From NCBI RefSeq assembly GCF_900116175.1, contig NZ_FPCH01000001.1, positions 808,501-872,500 on the forward strand: 64,000 nt of DNA, written 5' to 3'. Below, one piece after another: positions 43,003-51,719 of the stretch. The translations under genes were made by a program, and so were the position numbers. Source of the stretch: Hyphomicrobium facile (GTDB taxonomy: Bacteria; Pseudomonadota; Alphaproteobacteria; Rhizobiales; Hyphomicrobiaceae). The notes below the pieces were generated by a model. It had not been told where the DNA came from. It was given only the letters and a program-made list of their open reading frames with translations, and made no database searches. Position 1 is the stretch's first letter, and the number at the start of each line of letters is the position of its first letter.

Positions 43003-44031
43003 CTAGCGGTTCGTGAGTTTCAGCTCGATGCGGCGGTTCTTTTGGAAGGCTTCTTCCGTCAGGCCCGGATCGATCGGCGCAAATTCGCCGTAGCCCGCGG
43101 CTACGAGGCGATCAGGCGGGACACCGCGCGATATCAGATATTTGACCACGGACGAGGCGCGTGCGGTCGACAGTTCCCAGTTCGATGGAAATGCCGATCT
43201 CGAGATCGGGCGGATGTCGGTGTGGCCGTTGATCTGCAGCGCCCAGTCGATGTCGGGCGGGATTTCCTTTTGAAGCTCCAGGATCGCCGATGCGATCTGA
43301 TCCATCGCGGCGTCACCCTCCGGCGTCAGCGTCGCCGATCCGGCCGGGAAGAGGACTTCCGATTCAAACACGAAGCGATCGCCGGCGATGCGGATGTCCT
43401 TGCGATCTTTCAGTAGTTCTCTGAGGCGGCCGAAGAAGTCCGATCGATAGCGCTTCAGTTCCTGCACCTGCTGTGCGAGCGCGGTGTTCAGGCGGGCGCC
43501 GAGGTCCTTGATGGTCTTGTCGCTCTCGGTCGTCTTCTTCTGTGAAGCATCGAGCGCGTCGCTCAGAGCGGCGATCTGCCGGCGCAAGGCGACGAGCTGC
43601 TGATTGAGCAGGTCGACCTTCGACAGCGCTTCGGCGGAAATGTTCTTCTGCTTGTCGAGATCGGCGCCGAGTGCCGCGATCCGGCCTTCCGCCGCTTTGG
43701 CGCGGTCATCGGCGCCGAGACCTGCGCCAGTCAGTTTCTCATTCTCGGCCTTCACGGACGAGAGGGAGGCTTGCAGGGCCGCCAGATCGTCCTGGGCCGA
43801 TTGCGATTTGCCTTTCTCGAGCGAAAGCATCGAGGTCAGCTCGCTGATCTGCTGGGTCAGACGCTGGAGGGCGGAGTCTTTTCCCGTTGCCTCTTGGGCC
43901 GAGAAGTATTGGGCGATCATGAAGATCGACATCAACAGCGTGACGACGAGAAGCAGTGTCGACAGCACGTCGACGTAGGCAGGCCAGAACTCCCCGTATT
44001 CACCGCTGCGACGGGACCGTCCGCGTGCCAT
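43003..44031 (-). CDS. MotB/OmpA-like inner membrane protein
   Basis: The 342-residue protein has an N-terminal membrane helix with an internal Asp (WPAYVDVLSTLLLVVTLLMS), as in MotB-type proton channel subunits. A coiled-coil region follows (about residues 50-190), then a C-terminal OmpA domain binding peptidoglycan (VLFPAGSATLTPEGDAA; INGHTDIRPIS; NRRIELKLT). It should form a motor-like complex with the MotA-like protein encoded 6 bp upstream. This pair has no flagellar context. The role is unknown; an envelope function is plausible. Confidence 0.85.
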   Translation of the reverse strand: MARGRSRRSGEYGEFWPAYVDVLSTLLLVVTLLMSIFMIAQYFSAQEATGKDSALQRLTQQISELTSMLSLEKGKSQSAQDDLAALQASLSSVKAENEKLTGAGLGADDRAKAAEGRIAALGADLDKQKNISAEALSKVDLLNQQLVALRRQIAALSDALDASQKKTTESDKTIKDLGARLNTALAQQVQELKRYRSDFFGRLRELLKDRKDIRIAGDRFVFESEVLFPAGSATLTPEGDAAMDQIASAILELQKEIPPDIDWALQINGHTDIRPISRSAFPSNWELSTARASSVVKYLISRGVPPDRLVAAGYGEFAPIDPGLTEEAFQKNRRIELKLTNR

Positions 44032-44037
44032 GCGCCT

Positions 44038-45087
44038 TTACACTCCGCGCTTCATGGCGTCGGCAAGGTTGCGCAGCATGGCGGCGACCTCGGCTTGGCT
44101 TTGTGCCTGCTCATCGACCCACTCGCGGACGACTTTTTGCTCAGAGCGCATCTGCGTGACGAGTTGGTTGACGCCGCGCGCGAGGTCCCGGACGTCGTCC
44201 TGGGGGGCCACGGCTTTTGCGGGCACGGCTGCCTGATCGACGACGCGGTTCGCGAAGTCCTCGAGCGAGCGCTGCATTTCGACAACCGCCGACAGGAGCT
44301 GGCGATTGACGTAATCATTCGTATGGGCGCCGGTGCCGGCGGGCGTCAGCTCGGTGATGCCGGACAGCCATTCCTCGAGCTCGTTGTAGAAGCGGTTGTG
44401 GGCGTGGCTCGCCTGAAGCTCGAGGAAGCCCAGAACGAGGGAACCCGAAAGGCCTAGCAGCGATGACGAAAACGCGGTGCCCATGCCCTTCAGCGGCGCC
44501 GAAAGCCCGGCCTTCAGGTCGCTGAAGAGCTGGACGTTATCGGTCGCTTTGCTGTCCAGCGTGTCGATGGCGGCGCCGACCGACTGGATCGTCTCGAGGA
44601 GGCCCCAGAACGTTCCGAGCAGGCCGAGAAAGACGAGCAGGCCGACAAGGTAGCGGCCGGTATCGCGGGCTTCGTCGAGCCTGGAGCCGATCGAATCCAT
44701 GAACGAGCGCATCGCGGCGGTCGACAGCGAAAGGGTGCCGGTCCGGTCGCGCAGCATCGTCGCCATCGGCGCGAGCAGCACGGGGCGGGCGCTGATCGAG
44801 AGGCCGGGGTCGGAAATGCGGAAGGCGTTAACCCAACGGATTTCGGGGTAGAGGCGGAAGACCTGGCGGTAGGCGTAAACGATGCCGAGCGCCAATGCCC
44901 CGACAATCAGGCCGTTGAGGCCAGGATTGTTCAGGAACGAGTGCTTCAATTGATCGAACAGAATGGCGGCGAGAAAACCCACCAACGTCAAAAAAATCGT
45001 CATGCGCAGCAGGAAGACACCGGGTGGTGTCAACCGCCGTGATACCGGGGCCAGTGCCGAAGCATCGCCCGGGCGGATCTTCGCCAT
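44038..45087 (-). CDS. MotA/TolQ/ExbB-like inner membrane protein
   Basis: The 349-residue protein has four membrane helices (VFLLRMTIFLTLVGFLAAIL; GLIVGALALGIVYAY; YLVGLLVFLGLLGTFWGLLE; GMGTAFSSSLLGLSGSLVLG). The motif FLGLLGTFWGLLETIQSV near helix 3 is the TolQ/ExbB/MotA hallmark (GTxxGL). A C-terminal helical region follows (QRSLEDFANRVVDQ, EQKVVREWVDEQ). It likely forms a pentamer with a dimer of the OmpA-domain protein downstream and uses proton flow. It is not close to Tol or flagellar genes. Confidence 0.85.
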   Translation of the reverse strand: MAKIRPGDASALAPVSRRLTPPGVFLLRMTIFLTLVGFLAAILFDQLKHSFLNNPGLNGLIVGALALGIVYAYRQVFRLYPEIRWVNAFRISDPGLSISARPVLLAPMATMLRDRTGTLSLSTAAMRSFMDSIGSRLDEARDTGRYLVGLLVFLGLLGTFWGLLETIQSVGAAIDTLDSKATDNVQLFSDLKAGLSAPLKGMGTAFSSSLLGLSGSLVLGFLELQASHAHNRFYNELEEWLSGITELTPAGTGAHTNDYVNRQLLSAVVEMQRSLEDFANRVVDQAAVPAKAVAPQDDVRDLARGVNQLVTQMRSEQKVVREWVDEQAQSQAEVAAMLRNLADAMKRGV

Positions 45088-45205
45088 TCGTCCTTGCCTC
45101 CGGAACGCCCCGCTGGTCCTGCAGAACCTTAGCGCAAGGCTGTTCCATCGAAAACGGGCAACATCATGCCAAAGTGGCGGCCGCCCCGCGGCTATGCGGC
45201 ACGAT

Positions 45206-46000
45206 TCAGCCTTTATTGAAGAGGAATGACCCCAAAGCTTTGTGAATGTAGGGGTTAGCAGCGATAATATCGCCAGTTTCCATCATTTTGTCGCTGCCGG
45301 CCAAATCGGTGACGAAGGCGCCGGCCTCGCGGGCGATGACGATGCCCGCCGCAACATCCCACGGCTGAAGATTGTGCTCCCAGTAGGCGTCGAACCGCCC
45401 GGCTGCGACGAAGGCGAGGTCGAGCGCGGCGGAGCCCGTCCGGCGGATACCCGCGACTTCGTTCATCAAGAGGTCCATCTCTTTCAGGTAGCGCGCCTTG
45501 CCTTCGCGGCCACGGTGCGGAATTCCGGTCGTCACGAGGGCATCGCCGAGGCTTTTGCGCGCCGCGACCCGCAGGCGGCGATCGTTCATGTACGCGCCCT
45601 TGCCTTTTTCGGCCGTGAAGAGCTCGTCGCTCGCCGGATTGTAAATGACGCCCGCAACGAGCTGGCCTTCGCGCTCAAGGCCGATCGAGACAGCGAACAG
45701 CGGGTTCGAATGCAGGAAGTTCGTCGTGCCGTCGAGCGGATCGACGATCCAGCGGTGCGTCTTGTCGGCGCCGACGATCTCGCCCCGTTCTTCCATGAGA
45801 AAGCCGTAGGTGCCGCGGGACTTCGACAGCTCCTTGAAGATGATGTCTTCGGCCTTGTGATCGGCGGCGGAGACGAAATTGGCCGGTCCCTTGATCGAGA
45901 CCTGCAGGTGCTCCACCTCGCCGAAATCGCGGGAGAGGCTGCGTCCCGCCTTGCGTGCGGCCGAGATCATGACGTTGAGTGTCGGCGATACGTTATTCAT
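45206..46000 (-). CDS. Inositol monophosphatase family protein
   Basis: The 264-residue protein (ATG 46000, MNNVSPTLNVM) has the lithium-sensitive phosphatase motifs GFLMEERGE (metal-binding Glu), WIVDPLDGTTNFLHS (metal-binding Asp pair) and NLQPWDVAAGIVIAREAG. It is of the SuhB/IMPase group; E. coli SuhB also helps ribosomal RNA processing. The substrate may be myo-inositol 1-phosphate, fructose 1,6-bisphosphate or related sugar phosphates. The long frame beyond 46000 is the antisense of the Sel1 gene and is ignored. Confidence 0.9.
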   Translation of the reverse strand: MNNVSPTLNVMISAARKAGRSLSRDFGEVEHLQVSIKGPANFVSAADHKAEDIIFKELSKSRGTYGFLMEERGEIVGADKTHRWIVDPLDGTTNFLHSNPLFAVSIGLEREGQLVAGVIYNPASDELFTAEKGKGAYMNDRRLRVAARKSLGDALVTTGIPHRGREGKARYLKEMDLLMNEVAGIRRTGSAALDLAFVAAGRFDAYWEHNLQPWDVAAGIVIAREAGAFVTDLAGSDKMMETGDIIAANPYIHKALGSFLFNKG

Positions 46001-46110
46001 TTCGTTGATCCGGACGGGCGCAAAAGGGGAGAGCCGGGCTCTAACTGCTCTTCGACCCTGTGGCAAGGCGACTGAAAGGCCAAAGCCTCGTGCCGAAGCC
46101 TCGTGAATGG

Positions 46111-47202
46111 CTACTGGAGTTCGGCCATGCCGGGATCGGCCCCAATACGGTCCGCCCAGGCGGATGCTTCGGCTTCCGCTTTCTGCCGGTCGGCCTTGGG
46201 CATGTTCGCAATCCGCGCGTCGAGCTCTTCGTCTTCGAAACCATGCTTTTTGGCGATGAGCCGCCACTTGGCGGCTTCGACCGGATCTTTCTTTACCTTG
46301 ATGCCGTCGAAATAAATGTAGGCCAAACGATTCTGGGCGCCCGCGATGCCCTTGTCGGCCGCGGCTTTCATCAGAATTGGGATTTTGGGCTCGTCTTTCG
46401 TAAGGCCCATGCCTTGGATCAATCTCACGGCGTAATCGTACTGCGCCTCGGGATAGCCCTGCTCGGCGGCTCGGGATAGCCAACGGGCGGCTTCGAGCGC
46501 GTCGGCCGCGACGCCCGATCCGGTCTGATAAAGTTCGGAGAGATCGTACTGCGCCTGAGGCAAGCCCTTTTCGGCGGCGTAGCGGATGTGCTGGTAGGCG
46601 CGAATGGGGTTTTCGGGTTTGCCATCGCCTTTGAGGAAAAGAAGGCCGAGATTGTAATTGGCTTCGGCGTGGCCGGTCAGCGCCGCCTTTTCGAACAGCT
46701 CGGCGGCGGCTTTGCGATCCTTTTTCACGCCGCGGCCTTCGGCGTACGAGATGCCGAGCGCGAACGTGCCCTGCATGTCGCCGAGATCAGACGCGCGCTT
46801 GTAGTATTCGAAGGCTTTCTTGTCGTCCTTCTGGACGCCGAGACCTTCCGTGTAGATCCGCGCGATCAGCGTGTTGGCCTGCGCTTCGCCACGCGCGGCT
46901 GCTTCTTCCGCAAGCTTGAGCGCCGTCAGGTACTGTCCCTGATCGAAGGCCGTATAGGCCGCGTCGTCGCCGGTCGCCGGCACGGTCGAGGGAATTGTCT
47001 TCTGGACTTCGGACGTTCCCTGTTGCGACGGAGGCGCGGATTGCGGCTCCTTCTTTGGAGAGGGTGCGAGCTTCGGCACGGGCGTTTCGGTATCGCGCGA
47101 GAACCACGAGCTGCTGTCCGCCAAGAGCGGTGCAGCCGCGCCAAAGCCGGCGAGCGCCAAGACTGTTAGCGGTACGATGAACTTCGTCGCGCGTGCTGTC
47201 AT
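46111..47202 (-). CDS. Sel1-like tetratricopeptide repeat protein, exported
   Basis: The 363-residue protein starts with a signal peptide (MTARATKFIVPLTVLALAGF, ending AAPLLAD). A Pro/Ser-rich linker comes next (residues 30-75). About six Sel1 repeats fill residues 80-330, with signature stretches such as ALKLAEEAAARGEAQANTLI, YTEGLGVQKDDKKAFEYYKR and ASDLGDMQGTFALGISYAEG. Sel1 proteins mediate protein contacts in the envelope. The stop is not the end of the transcript: the thiE-like gene overlaps the start by 4 bp (47199-47202). Function unknown. Confidence 0.88.
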   Translation of the reverse strand: MTARATKFIVPLTVLALAGFGAAAPLLADSSSWFSRDTETPVPKLAPSPKKEPQSAPPSQQGTSEVQKTIPSTVPATGDDAAYTAFDQGQYLTALKLAEEAAARGEAQANTLIARIYTEGLGVQKDDKKAFEYYKRASDLGDMQGTFALGISYAEGRGVKKDRKAAAELFEKAALTGHAEANYNLGLLFLKGDGKPENPIRAYQHIRYAAEKGLPQAQYDLSELYQTGSGVAADALEAARWLSRAAEQGYPEAQYDYAVRLIQGMGLTKDEPKIPILMKAAADKGIAGAQNRLAYIYFDGIKVKKDPVEAAKWRLIAKKHGFEDEELDARIANMPKADRQKAEAEASAWADRIGADPGMAELQ

Positions 47203-47852
47203 CTCGCTGGCTCCGGAGTCCTTATGGCCTCGGAAAATTCGCGAATGCGCGCAACGGCTGCTGCTTCCGTATCCTGTGGCCCGAGGCGAACGGAAACGAA
47301 GTCGGCGCCAGCTGCGGCGAGACTATGTGCTGCTTCCGGATCATCGACATCGAAGGCGACCGACGGGATTTCGAATACTTCGCTCCACCACGCGATCAGG
47401 TCGAGCTGGCGCTCGGCGGCTTTGGCGCGGTCTTCGACGTGGGGCGGAACGCCAAACGCAATGTAATCGGCACCCGCTTCGGCGACTTCCATCGCATCGT
47501 GGCGGCTGCGTCCGGCATCCACTCCGATGACCGTTCCGGCCGGCGCCGATAGCTTCAACGTTTTGAACTGACGGACGATATCGCGCGACCACGGCAGGTG
47601 GATGCCGTCGGCACCGAGCATCGTAGCGTCCTCCAGGCTTGAAGTGACGAGGGCCGCGATGTTCCTCTTCTGAGCCTCTGCAACGAGCTTGCGGGCCAGT
47701 GCTTCGTCCACAGACGTTCCATCAGTGGGGCGGATAAGAACGCTCGCGATGGTGGCGGCGCCGGACGCCGCGGCGAGCAGGCTCAACGCGTGCGCTGCGG
47801 GAGTTCCCGCGTCGATCTCGAAGTCAAGGTAGAGGCTGGTGGCGCTCGACAA
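47199..47852 (-). CDS. Thiamine-phosphate synthase-like protein (ThiE superfamily)
   Basis: The 217-residue protein has a TIM-barrel with AGADYIAFGVPPHVE, and DGIHLPWSRD as in TMP synthase (TIM barrel ThiE-type). The usual pyrophosphate-binding residues cannot be confirmed by eye. Rhizobial relatives are annotated as thiamine phosphate synthase; it could also be TenI-like. It overlaps the Sel1 gene by 4 bp, suggesting co-translation. No other thi genes are seen nearby, so a role in thiamine synthesis is uncertain. Confidence 0.72.
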   Translation of the reverse strand: MSSATSLYLDFEIDAGTPAAHALSLLAAASGAATIASVLIRPTDGTSVDEALARKLVAEAQKRNIAALVTSSLEDATMLGADGIHLPWSRDIVRQFKTLKLSAPAGTVIGVDAGRSRHDAMEVAEAGADYIAFGVPPHVEDRAKAAERQLDLIAWWSEVFEIPSVAFDVDDPEAAHSLAAAGADFVSVRLGPQDTEAAAVARIREFSEAIRTPEPAR

Positions 47853-48188
47853 GCGATAGGCTCCGGTTCAGGCCCGCTCTTCAAAGCCGATTGCGGCGGA
47901 AACAAGAAGCGGGCGGCTTTCAACGTGGATTGGCAAGGTGGTTTGCCAACGTGGTTTGGGGCCCTGGGTTGCAGTAATCGGCGCTATACTCAAGACGATT
48001 CGAGTTTTCTCAGTCACAGACGGGTTTTTTCGCCGGAATCCGGGGCTTTGGCAGTTTACCAGTTTGGGGGAACGGGCCAATGTCGCCCCATCTCTGAGTT
48101 TCGGCGTTTTTCCGCCAACTTGAGGGCTCACGTAGTGTCGGCAACGCTGGCATCGCCGCGCCTCTCGCCTATCGGAGCCACACGGGGA

Positions 48189-50528
48189 ATGATCACATTT
48201 TCTCTTCGCCTTCTGGGCGTCAGCTTGCTGGGTATCGGTTCAATCGGCGTCAATTCGGCTGCAATGGCCGAGCCCCCTGTTCAAATTTCATCAGAGAGCG
48301 GAACGACGACGTATTTTCCGCAGTCGAACACAACGACCGGCGCCATTCCCGCTTCGGACGCTGCGAAAGACGCGGCTGCTGCAGCTGCTGCTACAACACC
48401 TGAAACGCCTCCGGCTTCGAGACCAACACCTCCGGCGACCGCTGCGGTAACGCCGCCGACCGAAATGCCCGCACCCGCTAGCCCGAGCGTATCCGCGCCG
48501 CCTCCATCGGATGCAGCGCCAGCTGCCATCACTCCAGCAGCCACTACTCCCGCCGCTACCACTCCCGACGCGACTCCGGCGCCCGCCGCTGTTGAGCCGG
48601 CTGCTGCACCGGCGGATAGCGCCGCCCAGCCGAAGACCGAACCGATCCCCGCTGTTGCGGCTCCCGTCGCGCCGCCCGTCAACCCGATCGTGGCGGCTGC
48701 GCGAGCGAAGCTCGGCGACAAGGCGCTCGGAGGGCGGGAAAACATTGCCGTCGACGTTGCAGCGGCGCGCGACTTCTACAATTCGCGGACCGAACCGCTT
48801 TGGGTGAACGACAGCGGCTTCACGCATAAAGCCAAGGCTGTCATTTCGACGCTCCGGAGCGCCGACGATTGGGGGCTTGAGCCTTCCGATTTTGTCGTGG
48901 CGAACATAGCGAGCGGTGCGAGTGCGGAAGCGCTCGGTGCCGCAGACGTTCAGCTCACGCTTGCCGCTCTGAAATATGCTCGCTTCGCGCGCGGGGGCCG
49001 TCTCGATCCTGTGGCGCTGAGCAACATTCTCGACATGAAGCCGCCGGTGAAGGACGCGAAGACCGTCATCAGCGAACTCGCGAGCGTTGCAGAGCCTGAC
49101 GCTTATCTGCGTGGATTGAATCCGAAGCACGTCGGCTTCGAGCGCCTGCGTCAGGCGCTTCTGAAAGCGCGCGGGCCGAAGCAGGAAGAAGAGCCCGTCG
49201 ATCCGGCGCTCCTCGTCAAGCTGCCGCAAGGCAAGCAGCTAAAACCCGGCGCGGAAGACGATCAGGTTGCACTCTTGCGCCAGCGCTTGAAGATGCCTGC
49301 GGCAAATCCAGAGGACGAGCGCGTCTATGACGACGAACTCGTCGATGCGGTGCGTGGCATTCAGCGCGACAATGGTCTCAAGGCCAACGGCATTTTGAGC
49401 GACCGCGTGCGCACGGCTCTGAACAAGGCGGGAGAGCCGAAGCGCGCCGATCCCAAGCAGAACGTCGACCGGCTCATCGCCAATATGGAGCGTTGGCGCT
49501 GGCTGCCGGTGGATCTTGGGCCGCTCTACGTGATGAACAACATTCCCGAGTTCACCAGTGAAATCTGGAAGGGCAACCACCTCGAACTCAAACAGAAGAT
49601 GATTGTTGGCCAGCCGTCTTGGCCGACGCCTGTGCTGGCAGCGAACATGCAGTTCGTGATCTTCAAGCCGAGCTGGGGCATGCCTGACGGCATCAAGTCC
49701 AAGGAGCTTCTGCCGCGCCTCAGAAGCGCGTCGGGCGGCGGCACCGGCATCGGTTTCTTCGATCAGCTGTTCGGCGGTGGCGGCGGAAGCGGCGGCGCGC
49801 GCGTGCTCGAAGCCTACAAGCTGCAGGTCTACTACAACGGCCGGCCGGTCGATCCGGATTCGGTCAACTGGAGCACTGCCGATATCCGCCAGTACAGCTT
49901 CACGCAGCCGCCTGGCGCAGATAATCCGCTTGGCCTCGTGAAATTCCGGTTCCCGAACCGGCACGATGTTTACATGCACGATACGCCCGAGCGCGGCCTG
50001 TTCGCCCAAAGCTATCGTGCCTTGAGCCATGGCTGCATGCGCGTCGAGGAGCCACGGCGCACGGCTGAAGTTCTTCTTGCCGAAGACAAGGGTTATTCGC
50101 CTGAAAAAGTTGGCCAGCTCTGGGACAGCGGCGCGAGCGTTACGCTTTCAAAGGAAGTGCCGGTCTATCTCGTCTACTTCACGGCTCGCGTCGATGACGA
50201 TGGACGTCTCTTGAGCTACGCAGACCTCTACGGTCATGACGGGCGGATCATGTCGGCGCTGCGCGGGCGTCCGGTTCGCTATACGGCACCCGAGGCCTTC
50301 GATCCGGCTGAAACGAGTGCGCGCGACGGCGTGCCGACCGCGTCCAACGATGCGGGTGGCGCGACAGTTGGTGCCGATGCGGGCTCCGATAGCATGATGG
50401 ATGCTCCGCCGCCTTCGAAGAAGAACCAGAATCAGAAGAAGAGCGCGTCTGCGAAGCAGCAGAAGCCGCAAGGCAAGAGTACGGGCGGCACCATTCAGGA
50501 TGCGCTTTCGAACATCTTCCTGAACTAA
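48189..50528 (+). CDS. L,D-transpeptidase of the YcbB/LdtD type
   Basis: From ATG 48189 (MITFSLRLLGVSLLGIGSIG) the protein has 779 residues. A signal peptide is followed by about 150 residues of Ala/Pro/Thr-rich repeats (residues 40-190), then the scaffold and peptidoglycan-binding domain (AARDFYNSRTEPLWVNDSGF), and the YkuD catalytic domain with SHGCMRV: Cys616 is the catalytic nucleophile and the His just before it is part of the site. LdtD-like enzymes make 3-3 peptide crosslinks in peptidoglycan. The tail is Lys/Gln-rich. The extension of the frame back to 47790 is rejected. Confidence 0.9.
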   Translation: MITFSLRLLGVSLLGIGSIGVNSAAMAEPPVQISSESGTTTYFPQSNTTTGAIPASDAAKDAAAAAAATTPETPPASRPTPPATAAVTPPTEMPAPASPSVSAPPPSDAAPAAITPAATTPAATTPDATPAPAAVEPAAAPADSAAQPKTEPIPAVAAPVAPPVNPIVAAARAKLGDKALGGRENIAVDVAAARDFYNSRTEPLWVNDSGFTHKAKAVISTLRSADDWGLEPSDFVVANIASGASAEALGAADVQLTLAALKYARFARGGRLDPVALSNILDMKPPVKDAKTVISELASVAEPDAYLRGLNPKHVGFERLRQALLKARGPKQEEEPVDPALLVKLPQGKQLKPGAEDDQVALLRQRLKMPAANPEDERVYDDELVDAVRGIQRDNGLKANGILSDRVRTALNKAGEPKRADPKQNVDRLIANMERWRWLPVDLGPLYVMNNIPEFTSEIWKGNHLELKQKMIVGQPSWPTPVLAANMQFVIFKPSWGMPDGIKSKELLPRLRSASGGGTGIGFFDQLFGGGGGSGGARVLEAYKLQVYYNGRPVDPDSVNWSTADIRQYSFTQPPGADNPLGLVKFRFPNRHDVYMHDTPERGLFAQSYRALSHGCMRVEEPRRTAEVLLAEDKGYSPEKVGQLWDSGASVTLSKEVPVYLVYFTARVDDDGRLLSYADLYGHDGRIMSALRGRPVRYTAPEAFDPAETSARDGVPTASNDAGGATVGADAGSDSMMDAPPPSKKNQNQKKSASAKQQKPQGKSTGGTIQDALSNIFLN

Positions 50529-50548
50529 ACCGGTAGTGACCGAGACAC

Positions 50549-50583
50549 AAAAAAAGAGCGGATCGTCGATCCGCTCTTTTTTG
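50549..50583. terminator. Bidirectional terminator between the L,D-transpeptidase and aldolase genes
   Basis: GAGCGGATC (50556-50564), GTC, GATCCGCTC (50568-50576), with an A-run before and a T-run after. It serves both convergent genes. Confidence 0.93.
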
Positions 50584-50608
50584 TTTGCCAAATTTCGATT
50601 GGTGGCGA

Positions 50609-51643
50609 TCAGGCCGCCTTCTCCAGCGTCGCGTTCCATTTGCCGAGAGCGGCAAGGCTATTCATCTTCGCGCGATGCGTGAATGCGCGCTGACCGGCTG
50701 CAACGTTTTCCGGCTTGCCGCCCCACGCCTGGATCGCTGCGGCTTGCAGCGCCCGGCCGTAGGAGAACGTCAGCGGCCAGGGCAGCGGACCCGAAGCATT
50801 CATGAGCGACAGGTGCTGGGTGGCGGCTTCGTCGGACTGGCCGCCCGACAGGAACGCAATTCCCGGGACGGCTGACGGCACCGTTTCCTTCAGGCACTTG
50901 ATGGTCTTTTCGGCGACTTCGGCGGGGCTCGCCTGCTTCGCTGATTTCTGCCCGGCGATGACCATGTTCGGTTTCAGTACGATGCCTTCGAGTTGGACAC
51001 GCGCGTCGTAGAGTTCGCGGAACACCGTGCGGAGCGTCCATTCCGTCACGCGATAGCATTCGTCGATGTCGTGACCCGAATGCGGGCCGTCCATCAGCAC
51101 CTCAGGCTCGACGATCGGAACGATGCCGGCTTCCTGGGCGAGGGCTGCGTAGCGCGCGAGTGCGTGGGCATTGGCCTTGACGCAGTTCCAGCTCGGCAAG
51201 CCATCGGCGATGGTGATGACGCCGCGCCACTTCGCGAAGCGAGCGCCGAGCTTGTGATATTCGGCGAAGCGTTCGCGCAGGCCATCGAGGCCTTCGGTGA
51301 CGGTCTCGATCTTCGAGGTCGGGCCGGCGAGGGGCTTCGCGCCGACGTCGACCTTGATGCCCGGAATGGATCCGGCCGCCTTCATGATGTCGACGAGCGG
51401 CGTGCCGTCCTTCGCCTTCTGCCGGATCGTCTCGTCATAGAGGATGACGCCGGAAACGTAATTCTTCATGCCCTCCGTCGCCCGGAACAACATCTCGCGG
51501 TAATCGCGGCGGCTGTCCTCGGTCGAGGCGAGTTTGATCGTGTCGAAGCGCTTTTTGATCGTGCTCGTGCTTTCGTCGGCAGCGAGAATGCCTTTTCCAG
51601 GCGCAACCAGAGCGCGGGCGATATCTTCAAGTCTTTCGCTCAT
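50609..51643 (-). CDS. Class I fructose-bisphosphate aldolase
   Basis: This 344-residue protein has the eukaryote-like class I aldolase active site: GKGILAADESTSTIKKRF, the lysine in GARFAKWRGV and the Schiff-base Lys in GIVLKPNMVIAGQ, and FLSGGQSDEAATQHL. The enzyme cleaves fructose 1,6-bisphosphate to dihydroxyacetone phosphate and glyceraldehyde 3-phosphate (or the reverse in gluconeogenesis). It is downstream of gap in the same direction, separated by a terminator hairpin. Class II aldolase is common in alphaproteobacteria; class I is less so but known. Confidence 0.94.
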   Translation of the reverse strand: MSERLEDIARALVAPGKGILAADESTSTIKKRFDTIKLASTEDSRRDYREMLFRATEGMKNYVSGVILYDETIRQKAKDGTPLVDIMKAAGSIPGIKVDVGAKPLAGPTSKIETVTEGLDGLRERFAEYHKLGARFAKWRGVITIADGLPSWNCVKANAHALARYAALAQEAGIVPIVEPEVLMDGPHSGHDIDECYRVTEWTLRTVFRELYDARVQLEGIVLKPNMVIAGQKSAKQASPAEVAEKTIKCLKETVPSAVPGIAFLSGGQSDEAATQHLSLMNASGPLPWPLTFSYGRALQAAAIQAWGGKPENVAAGQRAFTHRAKMNSLAALGKWNATLEKAA

Positions 51644-51685
51644 TTTTGCCTCCGTAGGCCGCTTTCAAATTGATTACTCATGAAA

Positions 51686-51712
51686 ACGGGCGCCGTTCGC
51701 AGCGCCCGTCAG
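51686..51712 (-). terminator. Terminator between gap and the aldolase gene
   Basis: On the minus strand ACGGGCGC, a short loop, GCGCCCGT then TTTTC form a stem of eight bases followed by a T-run. It lies just after the gap stop codon, so aldolase may be served mostly by its own promoter or by read-through. Confidence 0.75.
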
Positions 51713-51719
51713 AATTCGG

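Noticed and set aside
43003-45087. Zorya-type anti-phage system (ZorA/ZorB-like pair)
   Set aside because: No ZorC/D/E-like helicase or nuclease is nearby, and the flanks are housekeeping genes; a core envelope pair is more likely.
47790-48188. N-terminal extension of the L,D-transpeptidase to 47790
   Set aside because: It overlaps the antisense of the ThiE-like gene, and the signal peptide begins at ATG 48189.
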